A program made the translations under genes and the position numbers. DNA of 47,968 bases, taken from Pseudidiomarina indica (GTDB taxonomy: Bacteria > Pseudomonadota > Gammaproteobacteria > Enterobacterales > Alteromonadaceae). Positions 16,686 through 26,365 of this stretch are shown here, piece by piece (the stretch's first letter is position 1; every line of letters starts with the position of its first letter). The stretch covers positions 1 through 47,968 of the forward strand of contig NZ_FMXN01000014.1 of the NCBI RefSeq assembly GCF_900104245.1, in the 5' to 3' direction. The notes beneath the pieces are model-generated. The model did no database searches, was not told the origin of the DNA, and saw only the letters and a list, made by a program, of their open reading frames with translations.

Positions 16686-18698
16686 ATGTCACTCAACCCA
16701 CGTCAAAAAGAAGCAGTACACGCCATTCGAGGCCCTGTCCTCGTGCTCGCGGGGGCTGGAAGTGGTAAAACTCGGGTGATTACTGAGAAAATTGCTTATT
16801 TAATTCAACGGTGTGGCTACTCGGCCCGCCACATTGCTGCGGTCACCTTTACTAATAAAGCTGCGCGCGAAATGAAAGAGCGCGTTGGGCAAACCTTAGG
16901 GCGCCAGTACACCCGAGGCTTAACAGTGTCGACCTTCCACACCCTTGGGCTCACTATTATTCGCAAAGAAGTCCGCCAGTTACAGATGAAGTCCGGGTTT
17001 TCATTGTTTGATGAGCAAGACTCGTTCGCCCTGCTAAAAGCACTCACTGAACCCGAGCTGGATGGCGATAAAAATATCCTGAAGTTGTTGCAGCAACAAA
17101 TCGGGACATGGAAAAACGCCATGCTGAGTCCCGAGCAAGCACTCCAGCAAGCCCAGCAACCCGATGAGCAGCTATTTGCAGAGTTTTATCGTCGTTATCA
17201 ACAAAATATGAAAGCCTGCAATGCCATCGACTTTGATGATCTAATTTTATTGCCGACGCTTTTATTAAAAAATAACCCCGATGTACGTGCTCGATGGCAG
17301 GACAAGTATCGTTACTTGTTGGTTGATGAATACCAAGATACCAACACCAGTCAGTATGAATTGGTACGCCTTCTTGTTGGGGAGCAAGCTAACTTTACCG
17401 TGGTCGGTGACGACGATCAGTCCATCTATTCTTGGCGCGGCGCACAACCACAAAACCTTGCGTTACTACAGAATGATTTTCCCCAGTTGCAAGTGATTAA
17501 GCTGGAGCAAAATTACCGTTCCCATGGCCGCATTCTGAAAGCAGCGAACATTCTGATTGAGAATAATCCCCACGTGTTCGACAAAAAACTGTTTTCCGAA
17601 ATGGAATACGGTGTGCCGTTACGAGTCATCTATGGCCGCAACGAGGAGCATGAAGCTGAACGGGTAGTGGCAGAAATAGTCAGGCGGCGTTTCTTAGAAC
17701 GAACGCCCTATCATCACTTTGCAATTTTATACCGCGGCAACCACCAGTCTCGCGTTTTCGAAAAAGCTTTAATGGCGAACCGCATTCCATACCGCATGAC
17801 GGGAGGCCAAAGTTTTTTCGCCCGAGCGGAAGTAAAAGATATCATGGCTTATCTGCGCCTGTTGGTGAACCCCAATGATGATACGGCCTTGATTCGAATC
17901 ATCAACACCCCGAAACGAGGCATTGGACCACAAACCGTTGAACAAGTCGGCGAACTGGCACATGAGTTGAATCTGAGCTTGTTCGAAGCTGCGGCTCATC
18001 CCGCCTTAAAAACGCGGATTGGTACTCGCTCTTATCAGTCCATCAGTTACTTTGTTGACTTTATGCAACGTTGCGCACGGCGTTGTGAGCACCCCGATGA
18101 GATCACCGCGGCGTTGTTTGATTTGATTAAATTGATTGGTTACGAAGAGTGGCTTTATGAAACCAGTCCGAGCGTAAGCGCCGCTGAAATGCGCTGGAAA
18201 AATATCAGCGAACTCATGCGTTGGGTGACTGAAATGGTGAAGGGTGATGCCGAACACGAGCCTCTAGATTTAGAACAAGCGGTCGCCAAATTGTGTTTAC
18301 GCGATATGCTTTCTCGTCAAGAAGAGGAAGAGCAAGGCGACCAAGTGCAACTCATGACGTTACATGCATCCAAAGGTCTCGAGTTTCCTCATGTGTTTAT
18401 GGTCGGCATGGAAGAAGGCTTACTTCCGCACCAGTCGAGCATTGATGATGGGATGGTTGAGGAAGAACGCCGTTTGGCGTATGTAGGCATTACGCGCGCC
18501 CAACACTCATTGATCTTTACCCTGGCCAAGGAACGACGCCAATACGGTGACGTCAACCGCCCCGAGCCCAGTCGTTTTCTCTACGAGTTACCGCAAGACG
18601 ATCTCGAATGGGAAGACCAACAACAGGCCAATGAAGAAAATCAGCAAGCCTCAAAACGCCAAGGGATTGAGCTGCTACGCCGCGCGTTAAAGTTTTAA
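16686..18698 (+). CDS. rep: ATP-dependent DNA helicase Rep
   Basis: Superfamily 1A 3'-to-5' helicase that helps replication forks pass protein roadblocks and restart. 670 residues, the normal Rep length. Motifs: Q-motif LNPRQKEAV, Walker A GAGSGKTRV (23-31), TFTNKAAREMKERV (Ia), FHTLGLTIIRKE (Rep-type motif Ic region), DEYQDTN (II), GDDDQSIYSWRGA (III), QNYRS (IV), LMTLHASKGLEFPHVF (V) and ERRLAYVGITRA (VI). The opening MSLNPRQ and FDDLILLPT favour Rep over UvrD. Convergent with the GGDEF gene; only one base separates the stops. Confidence 0.95.
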   Translation: MSLNPRQKEAVHAIRGPVLVLAGAGSGKTRVITEKIAYLIQRCGYSARHIAAVTFTNKAAREMKERVGQTLGRQYTRGLTVSTFHTLGLTIIRKEVRQLQMKSGFSLFDEQDSFALLKALTEPELDGDKNILKLLQQQIGTWKNAMLSPEQALQQAQQPDEQLFAEFYRRYQQNMKACNAIDFDDLILLPTLLLKNNPDVRARWQDKYRYLLVDEYQDTNTSQYELVRLLVGEQANFTVVGDDDQSIYSWRGAQPQNLALLQNDFPQLQVIKLEQNYRSHGRILKAANILIENNPHVFDKKLFSEMEYGVPLRVIYGRNEEHEAERVVAEIVRRRFLERTPYHHFAILYRGNHQSRVFEKALMANRIPYRMTGGQSFFARAEVKDIMAYLRLLVNPNDDTALIRIINTPKRGIGPQTVEQVGELAHELNLSLFEAAAHPALKTRIGTRSYQSISYFVDFMQRCARRCEHPDEITAALFDLIKLIGYEEWLYETSPSVSAAEMRWKNISELMRWVTEMVKGDAEHEPLDLEQAVAKLCLRDMLSRQEEEEQGDQVQLMTLHASKGLEFPHVFMVGMEEGLLPHQSSIDDGMVEEERRLAYVGITRAQHSLIFTLAKERRQYGDVNRPEPSRFLYELPQDDLEWEDQQQANEENQQASKRQGIELLRRALKF

Positions 18699-18699
18699 T

Positions 18700-21351
18700 T
18701 TAAAACGCTTCAGCGTTGACCGATAACGGAAGTTCAGCATGTTGTTGAGAGGGCGTGAGCACCTGTTCAGGTTCACCAAAGTAGCTCCCTTGCCCCATAA
18801 GTACGCCATTATTCAGCAACGCTTGCTGCTGTTCAATGCTATTCACGCCTGCCGCTAAAATTTGAATGTTCAAATCTCGGCATAACTGAACAACATGACG
18901 AACCATGACTTGCGCCCGCTCACTGACGGCAATATTTGCAACAAAACGCGGATCCAGTTTGACGTGGGTGAATGGATAATTCATCAAATATTGTAGCGCG
19001 CCAGCACTCCGTCCAAATTCATTGAGGGTTAGACCCACACCAAAGTCAGCAAGTTGGCGCAAACAGCTCAATTGACGTTTCGAATGATCATGGAGCTCAA
19101 TTTCACTGAATTGAAAAACAATTCGTTCAGGAGCAACGTTGGCGGCAACAATGATCTCTTGCAGTGCCTTAACATCGGATAATTTGAATAAGTTCTTCGA
19201 CGAAATACTCACATGCACAGGGAGAGCGTTCGCATCGGCAGCCAATAACTCACAGCACCGCGTCAGCATCCAGTGATCAAGCGCTGTCGTCATTCCGGCT
19301 TTATCCGCAATCACAGTAAAGCGATCGGGATGAAGCAGGCTATTGCCCCGTTGCCATCGAAGCACTAACTCTTGACCCATGGGGTGTTGCTCATCCATGG
19401 GGTGTTGCTCATCCATGGCAAGTAGCTGATTTCGTTGCAGAATAAAGTCCTGATCAAACTGGGCATGGCGTAACTCAGCTTCACGGTTCAGCGAAGCAAC
19501 TAAATCCTTGTGAATGCTTTCGTCAAACACCACATAACGCCCACGCCCCATGCTTTTCGCTTGATACATGGCTGCGTCTGCATCGCGGAGCAAACGTTCT
19601 GCAGAGTCATTACGCGCCTGACACTCGGCAATGCCAATACTGGCACCGGAGTAATGTTCCGTTTCACCATAAACAAAAGGTAAACGCATTTTCTCGATGA
19701 TGCGATTGGCGATATCACAGGCATCATCGATGGAACGAATCATTTCAAGTAAAATGACAAATTCATCGCCCCCCAAACGGGCGACGGTATCATTTTCACG
19801 AATACACTCACCAATACGGCGGCTAGCTTCCAACAAGAATTCATCACCCGCGGAATGCCCTAAGGTATCGTTAATGTCTTTAAACCGATCAAGGTCTACA
19901 AAGAGAACCGCAAAATTATGTTGTGGGTACCGGCGCTTGTGTTTCAATGTTTGCTGCAAGCGCTCGGTAAACATGGAGCGATTCGGCAAGCCAGTTAAAG
20001 CATCATGATGCGCATCATAAAACAGCTTTTCTTCAATTTTCTTACGCCGCTCAATTTCGTTCACTAACTCTTCGGTACGCTCTGCAACTTTCCGCTCGAG
20101 GTAAATATTCACTCGCTTAATTTCATCAGCGTTACGGCGACGCTCAATGGCCACCGCCACGTGTTGTGAAACAAAGTTCAATAATTCCAAATCGTCTTGT
20201 TTGTATTGAACTTTGTCGCTGTAGGTTTGCACCGATAACACGCCAATGACTTCATCATCCACCACGAGCGGCGAACCGAGCCATTGCGTTGGCTGGGTTC
20301 CGTAGTAACTGGTAGAGGCTTCAATATCACCGCTTGCCAGCAGTTCACGATATTTCTGCTGATCGATAAATACAGGGCGTTTGGTGCGAATGACATATTC
20401 GGTCATGCCTCGCCCTAACGGCCGCTGCTTGTGCATGTTGCTGTCGAAGGTGTCAACATAATAAGGGAAATGCAGGTGGGTGCATTCGTCATTTAATAAC
20501 GCCACAAAAAAGTTATCGTTATTAATCAAGCGCCCAATGTGTTGATAAAGTTGCGCATAGAAGGATTGCATTGAATCCGAGGTGTTGGTGACCTCAGAAA
20601 TCGCAAATAAAACAGAGCTGAGCTGCTGCGCCCGCTCACGTTCTGATATTTCTAATTTTAAATCATCGTTGATTTGTCGTAGCTTAGCGGTTTGGTGGTC
20701 AATTTCAGCCTGCATCATTTCACGCTGGCGAACACGTTCTAACGCATTCACGATATGTTGTGAAACGAACATCAACAATTCTTTTTCTGCTTCGGAGTAA
20801 CGCACATCTTCGGTGTAACTTTGCACCACCATGGCACCAATTACTCGACTATCCGATAGCAAGGGGACCCCTAACCAGTCCACTGGTGCTGCCCCTAAAT
20901 CTAGAATTTCACCACTCTCTAACAGCCGCTTAAATACCGATTCATCGTAAAGAAAGGGCTTTCCATTACGCATGACATAACCGGTTAAGCCTTTATCTAA
21001 AAGCTCAGCAGGAATGGACTCGAGCGAAGGGATGTCATCGTATTCATCAACAAAATAAACAAACTGAATGGTATCGCCACGTTGGTCATACAGGCAGATA
21101 AAGAAGTTTTTGGCGACCATGAGATCACCAATAATATTATGCACGGATTGGTAAAATTGCTGCATATCCGTGACCGATGACGCCAATTCAGAAATTTTAA
21201 ATAACGCCTTCTGCACCACCTCAGATTGGCGGTATTTAGTGGCAAGATCTTGCAGGCGCACCACGGCCTTACGCAATCGCGCAATTTCTCGAAGGTGTCT
21301 ATCAGTCTGATTGGATTGATGCATATTATGCTTGTTATTCTTATCAAGCAC
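18700..21351 (-). CDS. GAF-GAF-GGDEF-EAL signalling protein with degenerate EAL
   Basis: Predicted cytoplasmic sensor of 883 residues: two GAF domains (about 50-210 and 240-400), joined by coiled coils, then GGDEF (about 435-600) and an EAL-like domain (about 640-875). The diguanylate cyclase site RLGGDEF (about residue 525) is intact, so c-di-GMP synthesis is likely. The EAL part is probably inactive as a phosphodiesterase: EALxR is replaced by ELVLRW, the DDFG motif by LNEFG, and the later E of EGVE by AGVN. Start is GTG 21351; an ATG at 21324 is the alternative. No membrane segments are seen. Confidence 0.88.
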   Translation of the reverse strand: MLDKNNKHNMHQSNQTDRHLREIARLRKAVVRLQDLATKYRQSEVVQKALFKISELASSVTDMQQFYQSVHNIIGDLMVAKNFFICLYDQRGDTIQFVYFVDEYDDIPSLESIPAELLDKGLTGYVMRNGKPFLYDESVFKRLLESGEILDLGAAPVDWLGVPLLSDSRVIGAMVVQSYTEDVRYSEAEKELLMFVSQHIVNALERVRQREMMQAEIDHQTAKLRQINDDLKLEISERERAQQLSSVLFAISEVTNTSDSMQSFYAQLYQHIGRLINNDNFFVALLNDECTHLHFPYYVDTFDSNMHKQRPLGRGMTEYVIRTKRPVFIDQQKYRELLASGDIEASTSYYGTQPTQWLGSPLVVDDEVIGVLSVQTYSDKVQYKQDDLELLNFVSQHVAVAIERRRNADEIKRVNIYLERKVAERTEELVNEIERRKKIEEKLFYDAHHDALTGLPNRSMFTERLQQTLKHKRRYPQHNFAVLFVDLDRFKDINDTLGHSAGDEFLLEASRRIGECIRENDTVARLGGDEFVILLEMIRSIDDACDIANRIIEKMRLPFVYGETEHYSGASIGIAECQARNDSAERLLRDADAAMYQAKSMGRGRYVVFDESIHKDLVASLNREAELRHAQFDQDFILQRNQLLAMDEQHPMDEQHPMGQELVLRWQRGNSLLHPDRFTVIADKAGMTTALDHWMLTRCCELLAADANALPVHVSISSKNLFKLSDVKALQEIIVAANVAPERIVFQFSEIELHDHSKRQLSCLRQLADFGVGLTLNEFGRSAGALQYLMNYPFTHVKLDPRFVANIAVSERAQVMVRHVVQLCRDLNIQILAAGVNSIEQQQALLNNGVLMGQGSYFGEPEQVLTPSQQHAELPLSVNAEAF
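19378..19413. repeat. 18-bp tandem duplication inside the GGDEF-EAL gene
   Basis: Two exact copies of an 18-bp unit (CATGGGGTGTTGCTCATC) occur in a row and encode a doubled MDEQHP hexapeptide in the linker between GGDEF and EAL (about residues 646-658). The change is in frame and could vary in copy number by slippage. Confidence 0.85.
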
Positions 21352-21466
21352 CGCGTATGAGCGGCGGCGTTTTCACTTCAAGGATGTAAAAAATTAGTAA
21401 AAACAACCAAGGAGTATAACTATCATCACGACAGTTGGAAAGAGCTCTGTTCAAATAAACAGCATT

Positions 21467-21490
21467 AAAAAACCGCCGAAGCGGTTTTTT
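21467..21490 (-). terminator. Rho-independent terminator of the cytochrome c5 gene
   Basis: Perfect stem AAAAAACCGC (21467-21476), loop CGAA, GCGGTTTTTT (21481-21490). It lies 33 nt after the minus-strand cytochrome stop and ends with a T-run on either strand. Confidence 0.88.
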
Positions 21491-21523
21491 TAATGTATTT
21501 TTGAAGAAGTTAAGCGCTGTTAA

Positions 21524-21952
21524 TTACAAATCGCTAATCATGTAATCGATTGCTGCTTGCATTTCTTCATCACTGCAATCCATACAAGTTCCACGCGGTG
21601 GCATGGCATTGAAGCCATCAATCGCGTGTTTTAAAACAACGTCCATTCCTTGCGCTAAACGTGGTTCCCAATCGGCCGCGTCATTCAATTTTGGCGCACC
21701 CAGTACACCCGCAGCATGACACGCTAAGCAATAGCGATTGTAGATAGCATCGCCTGAGCGTGCTCCTGCCGCACCAGTATTGGCAGCAGTTTCACTAGCA
21801 CCTGCTACCCGAACCTTGGCAACGGGAGCAATTCGATCTTTAATTTCTTCAGTAGATTGCTGTGGCAGCATTGCAGCGCTTGCGCCGCCAGCCACTAATG
21901 CTAAAGCAGCAACCCAAGTGCGGCTAGATTTTACGACTTTGAGTACGTTCAC
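21524..21952 (-). CDS. Cytochrome c5-type monohaem protein
   Basis: Periplasmic class I cytochrome c that carries electrons in respiration. 142 residues: a Sec signal (about 1-27, ending GGASAA), a variable linker, then the haem site CLACH (75-79). The axial Met lies in FNAMPPRG, and the CMDCSDEEM sequence holds the extra cysteine pair typical of cytochrome c5. GGAGTCCACT precedes the start codon. It is a single-gene unit with its own promoter (22004-22032) and terminator. Confidence 0.92.
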   Translation of the reverse strand: MNVLKVVKSSRTWVAALALVAGGASAAMLPQQSTEEIKDRIAPVAKVRVAGASETAANTGAAGARSGDAIYNRYCLACHAAGVLGAPKLNDAADWEPRLAQGMDVVLKHAIDGFNAMPPRGTCMDCSDEEMQAAIDYMISDL

Positions 21953-21982
21953 AGTGGACTCCTGTATTTGCTGATGAGCTTG

Positions 21983-21995
21983 CGAGCTCGGCTCG
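21983..21995. repeat. Small palindrome in the cytochrome c5 leader
   Basis: CGAGCTCGGCTCG forms a 5-bp stem with a 3-nt loop. It lies just downstream of the predicted -10 box, so it should be at the 5' end of the cytochrome mRNA. The identical 13-mer occurs at 16301-16313 after ubiK. Confidence 0.35.
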
Positions 21996-22003
21996 TAATT
22001 GCG

Positions 22004-22032
22004 ATTATAGCGGGATTCCTTGCAAGGTTAAA
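22004..22032 (-). promoter_or_regulatory. Sigma-70-like promoter for cytochrome c5
   Basis: On the minus strand a perfect -10 TATAAT (22009-22004) follows a 17-nt spacer from TTTAAC (22032-22027), a weak -35. It points toward the cytochrome c5 start at 21952 and implies a leader of about 45 nt. Confidence 0.5.
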
Positions 22033-22044
22033 CATTTCTTGTCC

Positions 22045-23127
22045 ATGTCTAAGCAACTCCGTGAGCAAGCACGCAAAATTGCACTCCTTGATTTAGATGC
22101 ATTCTTCGCTAGCGCTGAAATATTGCGCCAACCGACGCTTGCAAAACGCCCCTTTGCCGTCGGTGGCGGCGGGGAACGCGGAGTAGTTGCAACTGCCAAT
22201 TATCTGGCTCGACAATTTGGGGTACGCAGCGCCATGAGTGGCCTGCATGCTCGAAGGCTCTGTCCTGAGCTGATTTTTGTCCCTCCAGACCATGGCTATT
22301 ATCGGCAGCTTTCCACCCAAGTACACCAGTTGCTATTAACTTATACCTCGCTGGTTGAGCCTGCCTCTATCGATGAGTTTTATCTTGACCTGACAGACAA
22401 CACTCAATATCACGGCAGCGCCAGTATTACGATGGAAAGCATCCGCCATCAATTGCGCCATATGGGATTACCAGGCTCTGCCGGGATTTCGAATCAGAAA
22501 ATGGTGGCAAAAATCGCCAGTGAGGAAAATAAACCTGATGGACAGTTTGTTGTCGCCCCTGAGCAAGTGCTCACTTACATAGCGGGGCTTCCGCTCAATC
22601 GAATCCCAGGCGTTGGCCCACGCAGTTTAGAGCGCCTTAATTACGCGGGGATTTTTATCGGTCACGATGTGCAGCAAGTGCCCGTGGAACATTTGCAAGA
22701 ACTATTGGGTGAAAAAGCGGGCTGGTTATTGTGGCAACGCTGCCAAGGAATCGATCCACGTGCCGTTGTGACAGAACGCATTCGTAAAAGTGTTGGGGTG
22801 GAAGAAACACTTCCCCAAGACATGCAGCAGCTTCGTCATGTTGAGCAATTTATCCATGATGATTTATTGCCAAAGTTATTGCGACGACTGCGCGTTAGTC
22901 GGTGGCAACAAGCTCACATTAAGAGCCAAGCGACGAAGTTGAAGTTTAGCGACTTCCAACAAACGACCGCTTCTCGAGCCACCAGCACCGCTTCGCCCAG
23001 TCTTTTTTATCAGCTTGCTCGTGAAGCATGGGAGCGACGCCAACAACGAGGGGTCCGTTTAATTGGGATCAGTGTTCAATTGCCGGATCCTGATGATGCC
23101 CTGCAGCTCGAGCTTGACTTAGAATAA
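22045..23127 (+). CDS. dinB: DNA polymerase IV (Y-family)
   Basis: Translesion polymerase of 360 residues from the ATG at 22045. Catalytic acidic residues are in LLDLDAFFAS (D16 and D18) and ASIDE (D109, E110). GVVATANYLARQFGVRSAM is the palm signature, AGISNQKMVAKIASEENKPDGQF and IPGVGPRSLERL the thumb helix-hairpin-helix, RKSVGVEETL and KLKFSDFQQTT the little finger. A TTG at 22039 is the alternative start. The usual C-terminal beta-clamp peptide is not obvious; the end LQLELDLE is a candidate. No LexA box was identified. Confidence 0.94.
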   Translation: MSKQLREQARKIALLDLDAFFASAEILRQPTLAKRPFAVGGGGERGVVATANYLARQFGVRSAMSGLHARRLCPELIFVPPDHGYYRQLSTQVHQLLLTYTSLVEPASIDEFYLDLTDNTQYHGSASITMESIRHQLRHMGLPGSAGISNQKMVAKIASEENKPDGQFVVAPEQVLTYIAGLPLNRIPGVGPRSLERLNYAGIFIGHDVQQVPVEHLQELLGEKAGWLLWQRCQGIDPRAVVTERIRKSVGVEETLPQDMQQLRHVEQFIHDDLLPKLLRRLRVSRWQQAHIKSQATKLKFSDFQQTTASRATSTASPSLFYQLAREAWERRQQRGVRLIGISVQLPDPDDALQLELDLE

Positions 23128-23227
23128 TCGCCCCCCATCAGCGCTCGGTGATGTTGGGAATTTCCACAGCAAGGTGTCATAATCCTCGTCTATCGAACAA
23201 AAATTAAAACCAAACAAGGTTCACCCT

Positions 23228-24601
23228 ATGCATTGGATGTCCGTATTACCACCGTTAGTCGCGATTCTCGTCGTGTTTTGGCGCAAAGAAGTGATCGGAG
23301 CCTTACTGCTTGCCATTGTCACCTCAGAGTTGCTCATCACACTGCAAATGGGTGATTCGGTAGCACTTACATTCACGGCAACCATCGAGCGCATCGTTGC
23401 GGTATTTGGCTCACCGAGCAACACACGCATCCTAATCTTCAGCTTATTAGTCGGCTCATTGTTAGCCTATATTCGTGAATCCGGTGGCGTTGCTGCCACT
23501 GTCGAAGCCTTACTCGCACGGGGCTTAGGAAGAACCAGACGCAGCGCAAGTCTGTTAACAGTCGGCACTGGTGTCATTATTTTTATTGAATCCAATTTAA
23601 GTGTGTTAACAGCCGGGATTTTATCGCGAGGATTGTTTGAAAAACTGGGCATGAGCCGTGCTCGGCTGGCCTACTTCATTGACAGCACCTGCGCCCCTGT
23701 TTGTATCTTAATCCTACTCAATGGCTGGGGAGCCTATGTATTAGGAATGATTGAACAACAAGGAATTCCTGGTTCATCGGTGGTGACCTTGTGGTCAACG
23801 GTTCCCTACAACTTTTACGCGTTAGTAACACTTTCCTTCGTGTTTTATACCGCAATTACCGGCAAAGTATATGGGCCATTAAAGGCGGTCGAACAACGGC
23901 CTCAAGGTCACCTCGACATTCCCGAGCATGTTCCCAGCAATAGTAAAGCGCGGTTTATGTTGGTGCCGTTAGCCGTGCTGGTGTTTGGCATGATCGCCTT
24001 TATGATTGGGACGGGCAACGGAGACTTAACTCAAGGGGATGGTTCTAAATCAGTTTTATATGCCACCGCCTTAGCTTGTGTGGTTGCGTATTTTATGTTG
24101 TTGCTAAGCCGCCGACAGAATCACCATCAGCTGGTAAAAGTTGGCTTCAAAGGGATGAGTGAATTGCTTCCGCTCGTCACCATTGTCCTGTTATCATTAG
24201 CACTAGGCAGTAGCTTACGTGAACTTGGTACTGGGCTGTTTTTAGCAAGCTTGGTGGGGGATTTTCTTCCTCTGTATCTCATTGCCCCGATGCTATTTTT
24301 AGTGGGTGCCATTGTATCTTTTACCACCGGAACATCGTGGGGAACCTTTGCCATTCTTATTCCCATCGCTGCGCCGATGATTATTGCTTTGGATCTACCC
24401 GTACCGCTTATTTTAGCCGCGGTATTGGGCGGAGGGGTGTTTGGCGATCACTGCTCGCCAATTTCTGACTCTACCGCTGTTTCAGCGTTAGCTTCAGGGT
24501 GTGACTTACTTGAACACGTGAAAACTCAACTCCCTTATGCACTGGTCGCCGGGGGTATCACGTTTATCCTATATATTATTGTTAGCTTGATTATGATTTA
24601 A
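23228..24601 (+). CDS. nhaC: NhaC family Na+/H+ antiporter
   Basis: Integral membrane transporter of 457 residues with about 11 hydrophobic segments. Family features include LIFSLLVGSLLAYIRESGG, GVIIFIESNLSVLTAG, YFIDSTCAPVCILILLNGWGAY and GGGVFGDHCSPISDSTAVSALASGCD, the conserved NhaC-type core with acidic and polar residues in membrane helices. Na+ or Na+/lactate and malate exchange are both known for this family, so the substrate is not certain. A marine, sodium-dependent lifestyle fits. Followed after 64 nt by alr in the same direction. Confidence 0.85.
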   Translation: MHWMSVLPPLVAILVVFWRKEVIGALLLAIVTSELLITLQMGDSVALTFTATIERIVAVFGSPSNTRILIFSLLVGSLLAYIRESGGVAATVEALLARGLGRTRRSASLLTVGTGVIIFIESNLSVLTAGILSRGLFEKLGMSRARLAYFIDSTCAPVCILILLNGWGAYVLGMIEQQGIPGSSVVTLWSTVPYNFYALVTLSFVFYTAITGKVYGPLKAVEQRPQGHLDIPEHVPSNSKARFMLVPLAVLVFGMIAFMIGTGNGDLTQGDGSKSVLYATALACVVAYFMLLLSRRQNHHQLVKVGFKGMSELLPLVTIVLLSLALGSSLRELGTGLFLASLVGDFLPLYLIAPMLFLVGAIVSFTTGTSWGTFAILIPIAAPMIIALDLPVPLILAAVLGGGVFGDHCSPISDSTAVSALASGCDLLEHVKTQLPYALVAGGITFILYIIVSLIMI

Positions 24602-24665
24602 GGAATTTGCTGTATGGCATTGTTCACCACCACCTCATCCTCCATGCAACTTTTAAGAGGCTACC

Positions 24666-25775
24666 ATGGCTAACGGAGTTCATTTCCGCCCTACTCGTGC
24701 CGAAATTAGTAGCCAAGCGTTGCGTCACAATGCTCGAATCGCTCGCCAATTAGCAGGCGATGCCAAAATATTAGGCGTTATCAAAGCGGATGGTTATGGG
24801 CATGGAATGTGTGCTGTTGCTGAGGCTATCAGCAGTTATGTGGACGCGTTTGCGGTGGCGTTTATTGACGAGGCGATCACGATCCGTAATGCCGGTTTTC
24901 AACATCCCATAGTGATTTTAGAAGGCTGTTTTAGTAGCGCCGAATTGCCGATCTGCGCCCATCACAACTTTCAACCGGTGATCCACCACCAGCAACAACT
25001 CGATGACATTCTTATGCTGCGTTCGGTCCGTCCGCTTGGAGTGTGGGTGAAAGTGGATACCGGAATGCATCGGTTGGGATGGCATGTTGATGAAACCCAA
25101 GCGGTTTATGAGACATTAAAAAACTGTCCGAATGTTGCCAGTATTACCATGATGTCGCATTTTGCGAACGCCGAAAAAGCCGTGCACCCATTAAACACCC
25201 TTCAACAAGAGCGGTTTCTTAAGGCATGCGCAGTGACTGAAACCACCCTGCATACCAGTCTTGAAACCTCGGCCGCGTTATTAAGCTCGGCGTTGGATAT
25301 GCCCCATCATGCCAGCCATTGGATTCGCACTGGTATCTTAATTTACGGCGATAACCCTGTGGAATTACCGACAGAGCTTGAACAGCCGTTGCAGCCAGCC
25401 ATGCGTTTAATCGCCCCAGTGATTGCTCTTCATCAGGTGCCCGCTGGAGATACTGTGGGGTATGGCGGCACTTGGACGGCAAATCGCGACAGCCGCATTG
25501 CAACCATTGCCATTGGTTATGCCGATGGCTACCCACGTCATGCTAAAAATGGCACACCGGTTTGGATTAATGGGCATGAGGTGCCGCTGGTTGGCACCGT
25601 TTCAATGGACATGATTACCGTGGATATTACAGACTTCCCAACCATAGGTTTAGGGGATGAAGCAGAATTGTGGGGGCCTCACTTAAGTGTGACCCGCGTG
25701 GCGAAACACGCCGGTACCATTAGCTATGATTTACTGACTAATGTGACCGCACGTGTCCCACGAATTCACTGCTAG
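24666..25775 (+). CDS. alr: Alanine racemase
   Basis: Fold-type III PLP enzyme producing D-alanine for peptidoglycan. 369 residues. The PLP lysine is K40 in GVIKADGYGHGM; VKVDTGMHRLG and MMSHFANAE are conserved barrel blocks; DTVGYGGTW holds the second catalytic tyrosine; GTVSMDMITVDIT is the C-terminal dimer signature. AAGAGGCTACC precedes the ATG. Convergent with yqhA, 4 nt between the stops. Confidence 0.95.
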   Translation: MANGVHFRPTRAEISSQALRHNARIARQLAGDAKILGVIKADGYGHGMCAVAEAISSYVDAFAVAFIDEAITIRNAGFQHPIVILEGCFSSAELPICAHHNFQPVIHHQQQLDDILMLRSVRPLGVWVKVDTGMHRLGWHVDETQAVYETLKNCPNVASITMMSHFANAEKAVHPLNTLQQERFLKACAVTETTLHTSLETSAALLSSALDMPHHASHWIRTGILIYGDNPVELPTELEQPLQPAMRLIAPVIALHQVPAGDTVGYGGTWTANRDSRIATIAIGYADGYPRHAKNGTPVWINGHEVPLVGTVSMDMITVDITDFPTIGLGDEAELWGPHLSVTRVAKHAGTISYDLLTNVTARVPRIHC

Positions 25776-25779
25776 CGGC

Positions 25780-26292
25780 TTAACGATTGCCGCAGCGGAA
25801 TTCACTTTCACGGGCAATTTTATCCAAATATCCCATGGCAAACGCTGAGCCAACAAAAGTTAAGTGGACAATGACATACCATTTGATGGTGTCATAATCG
25901 ATATTTTCGGTATTCATGAACACTTTCAATAAGTGAATGGATGAAATCGCAACAATCGATGCTGCTACCTTGTTCTTCAGCCCGCCAGAGTCAATCTTAC
26001 CCAGCCAGGCCAGCTTTTCGCTGGTCTCATTGATGTGGAGCGTTGACACGAAGTTCTCGTAACCACTCAGCATAACCATCACTAATAGTCCCCCAACTAG
26101 GGCGATATCGATCAACGTGAGCGTAATGAGAATTAAATCCACCTCTTTGATCGTTAAGATGTGGGGAATAACCACTGCTAGCTCGTGGAAGAACTTCACC
26201 CCGAGCAATAGTACCGCAACACTTAACCCCATATAAATTGGCGCCAAGATCCATCGCAGGTTGTAAATTATCGTCTCTAACAACCGCTGCAT
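25780..26292 (-). CDS. yqhA: YqhA/UPF0114 family membrane protein
   Basis: A 170-residue inner-membrane protein with four hydrophobic segments ([85 protein letters not shown]). The segments [10 protein letters not shown] and [30 protein letters not shown] match the UPF0114 (TIGR00645) family closely. Function is not established. Isolated gene following the terminator of the upstream peptidase. Confidence 0.9.
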   Translation of the reverse strand: MQRLLETIIYNLRWILAPIYMGLSVAVLLLGVKFFHELAVVIPHILTIKEVDLILITLTLIDIALVGGLLVMVMLSGYENFVSTLHINETSEKLAWLGKIDSGGLKNKVAASIVAISSIHLLKVFMNTENIDYDTIKWYVIVHLTFVGSAFAMGYLDKIARESEFRCGNR

Positions 26293-26306
26293 GACGACTC
26301 CTTCAT

Positions 26307-26346
26307 AAAAAAGACGCGATAGCTTAACAAAGTAAATGCTATCGCG
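26307..26346 (-). terminator. Rho-independent terminator of the S9 peptidase gene
   Basis: CGCGATAGC (26315-26323) pairs with GCTATCGCG (26338-26346); on the minus strand the stem is followed by a six-base T-run (26312-26307). It lies 20 nt after the S9 peptidase stop, just upstream of yqhA. Confidence 0.82.
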
Positions 26347-26365
26347 CCTGATTTAGATCACTAAA

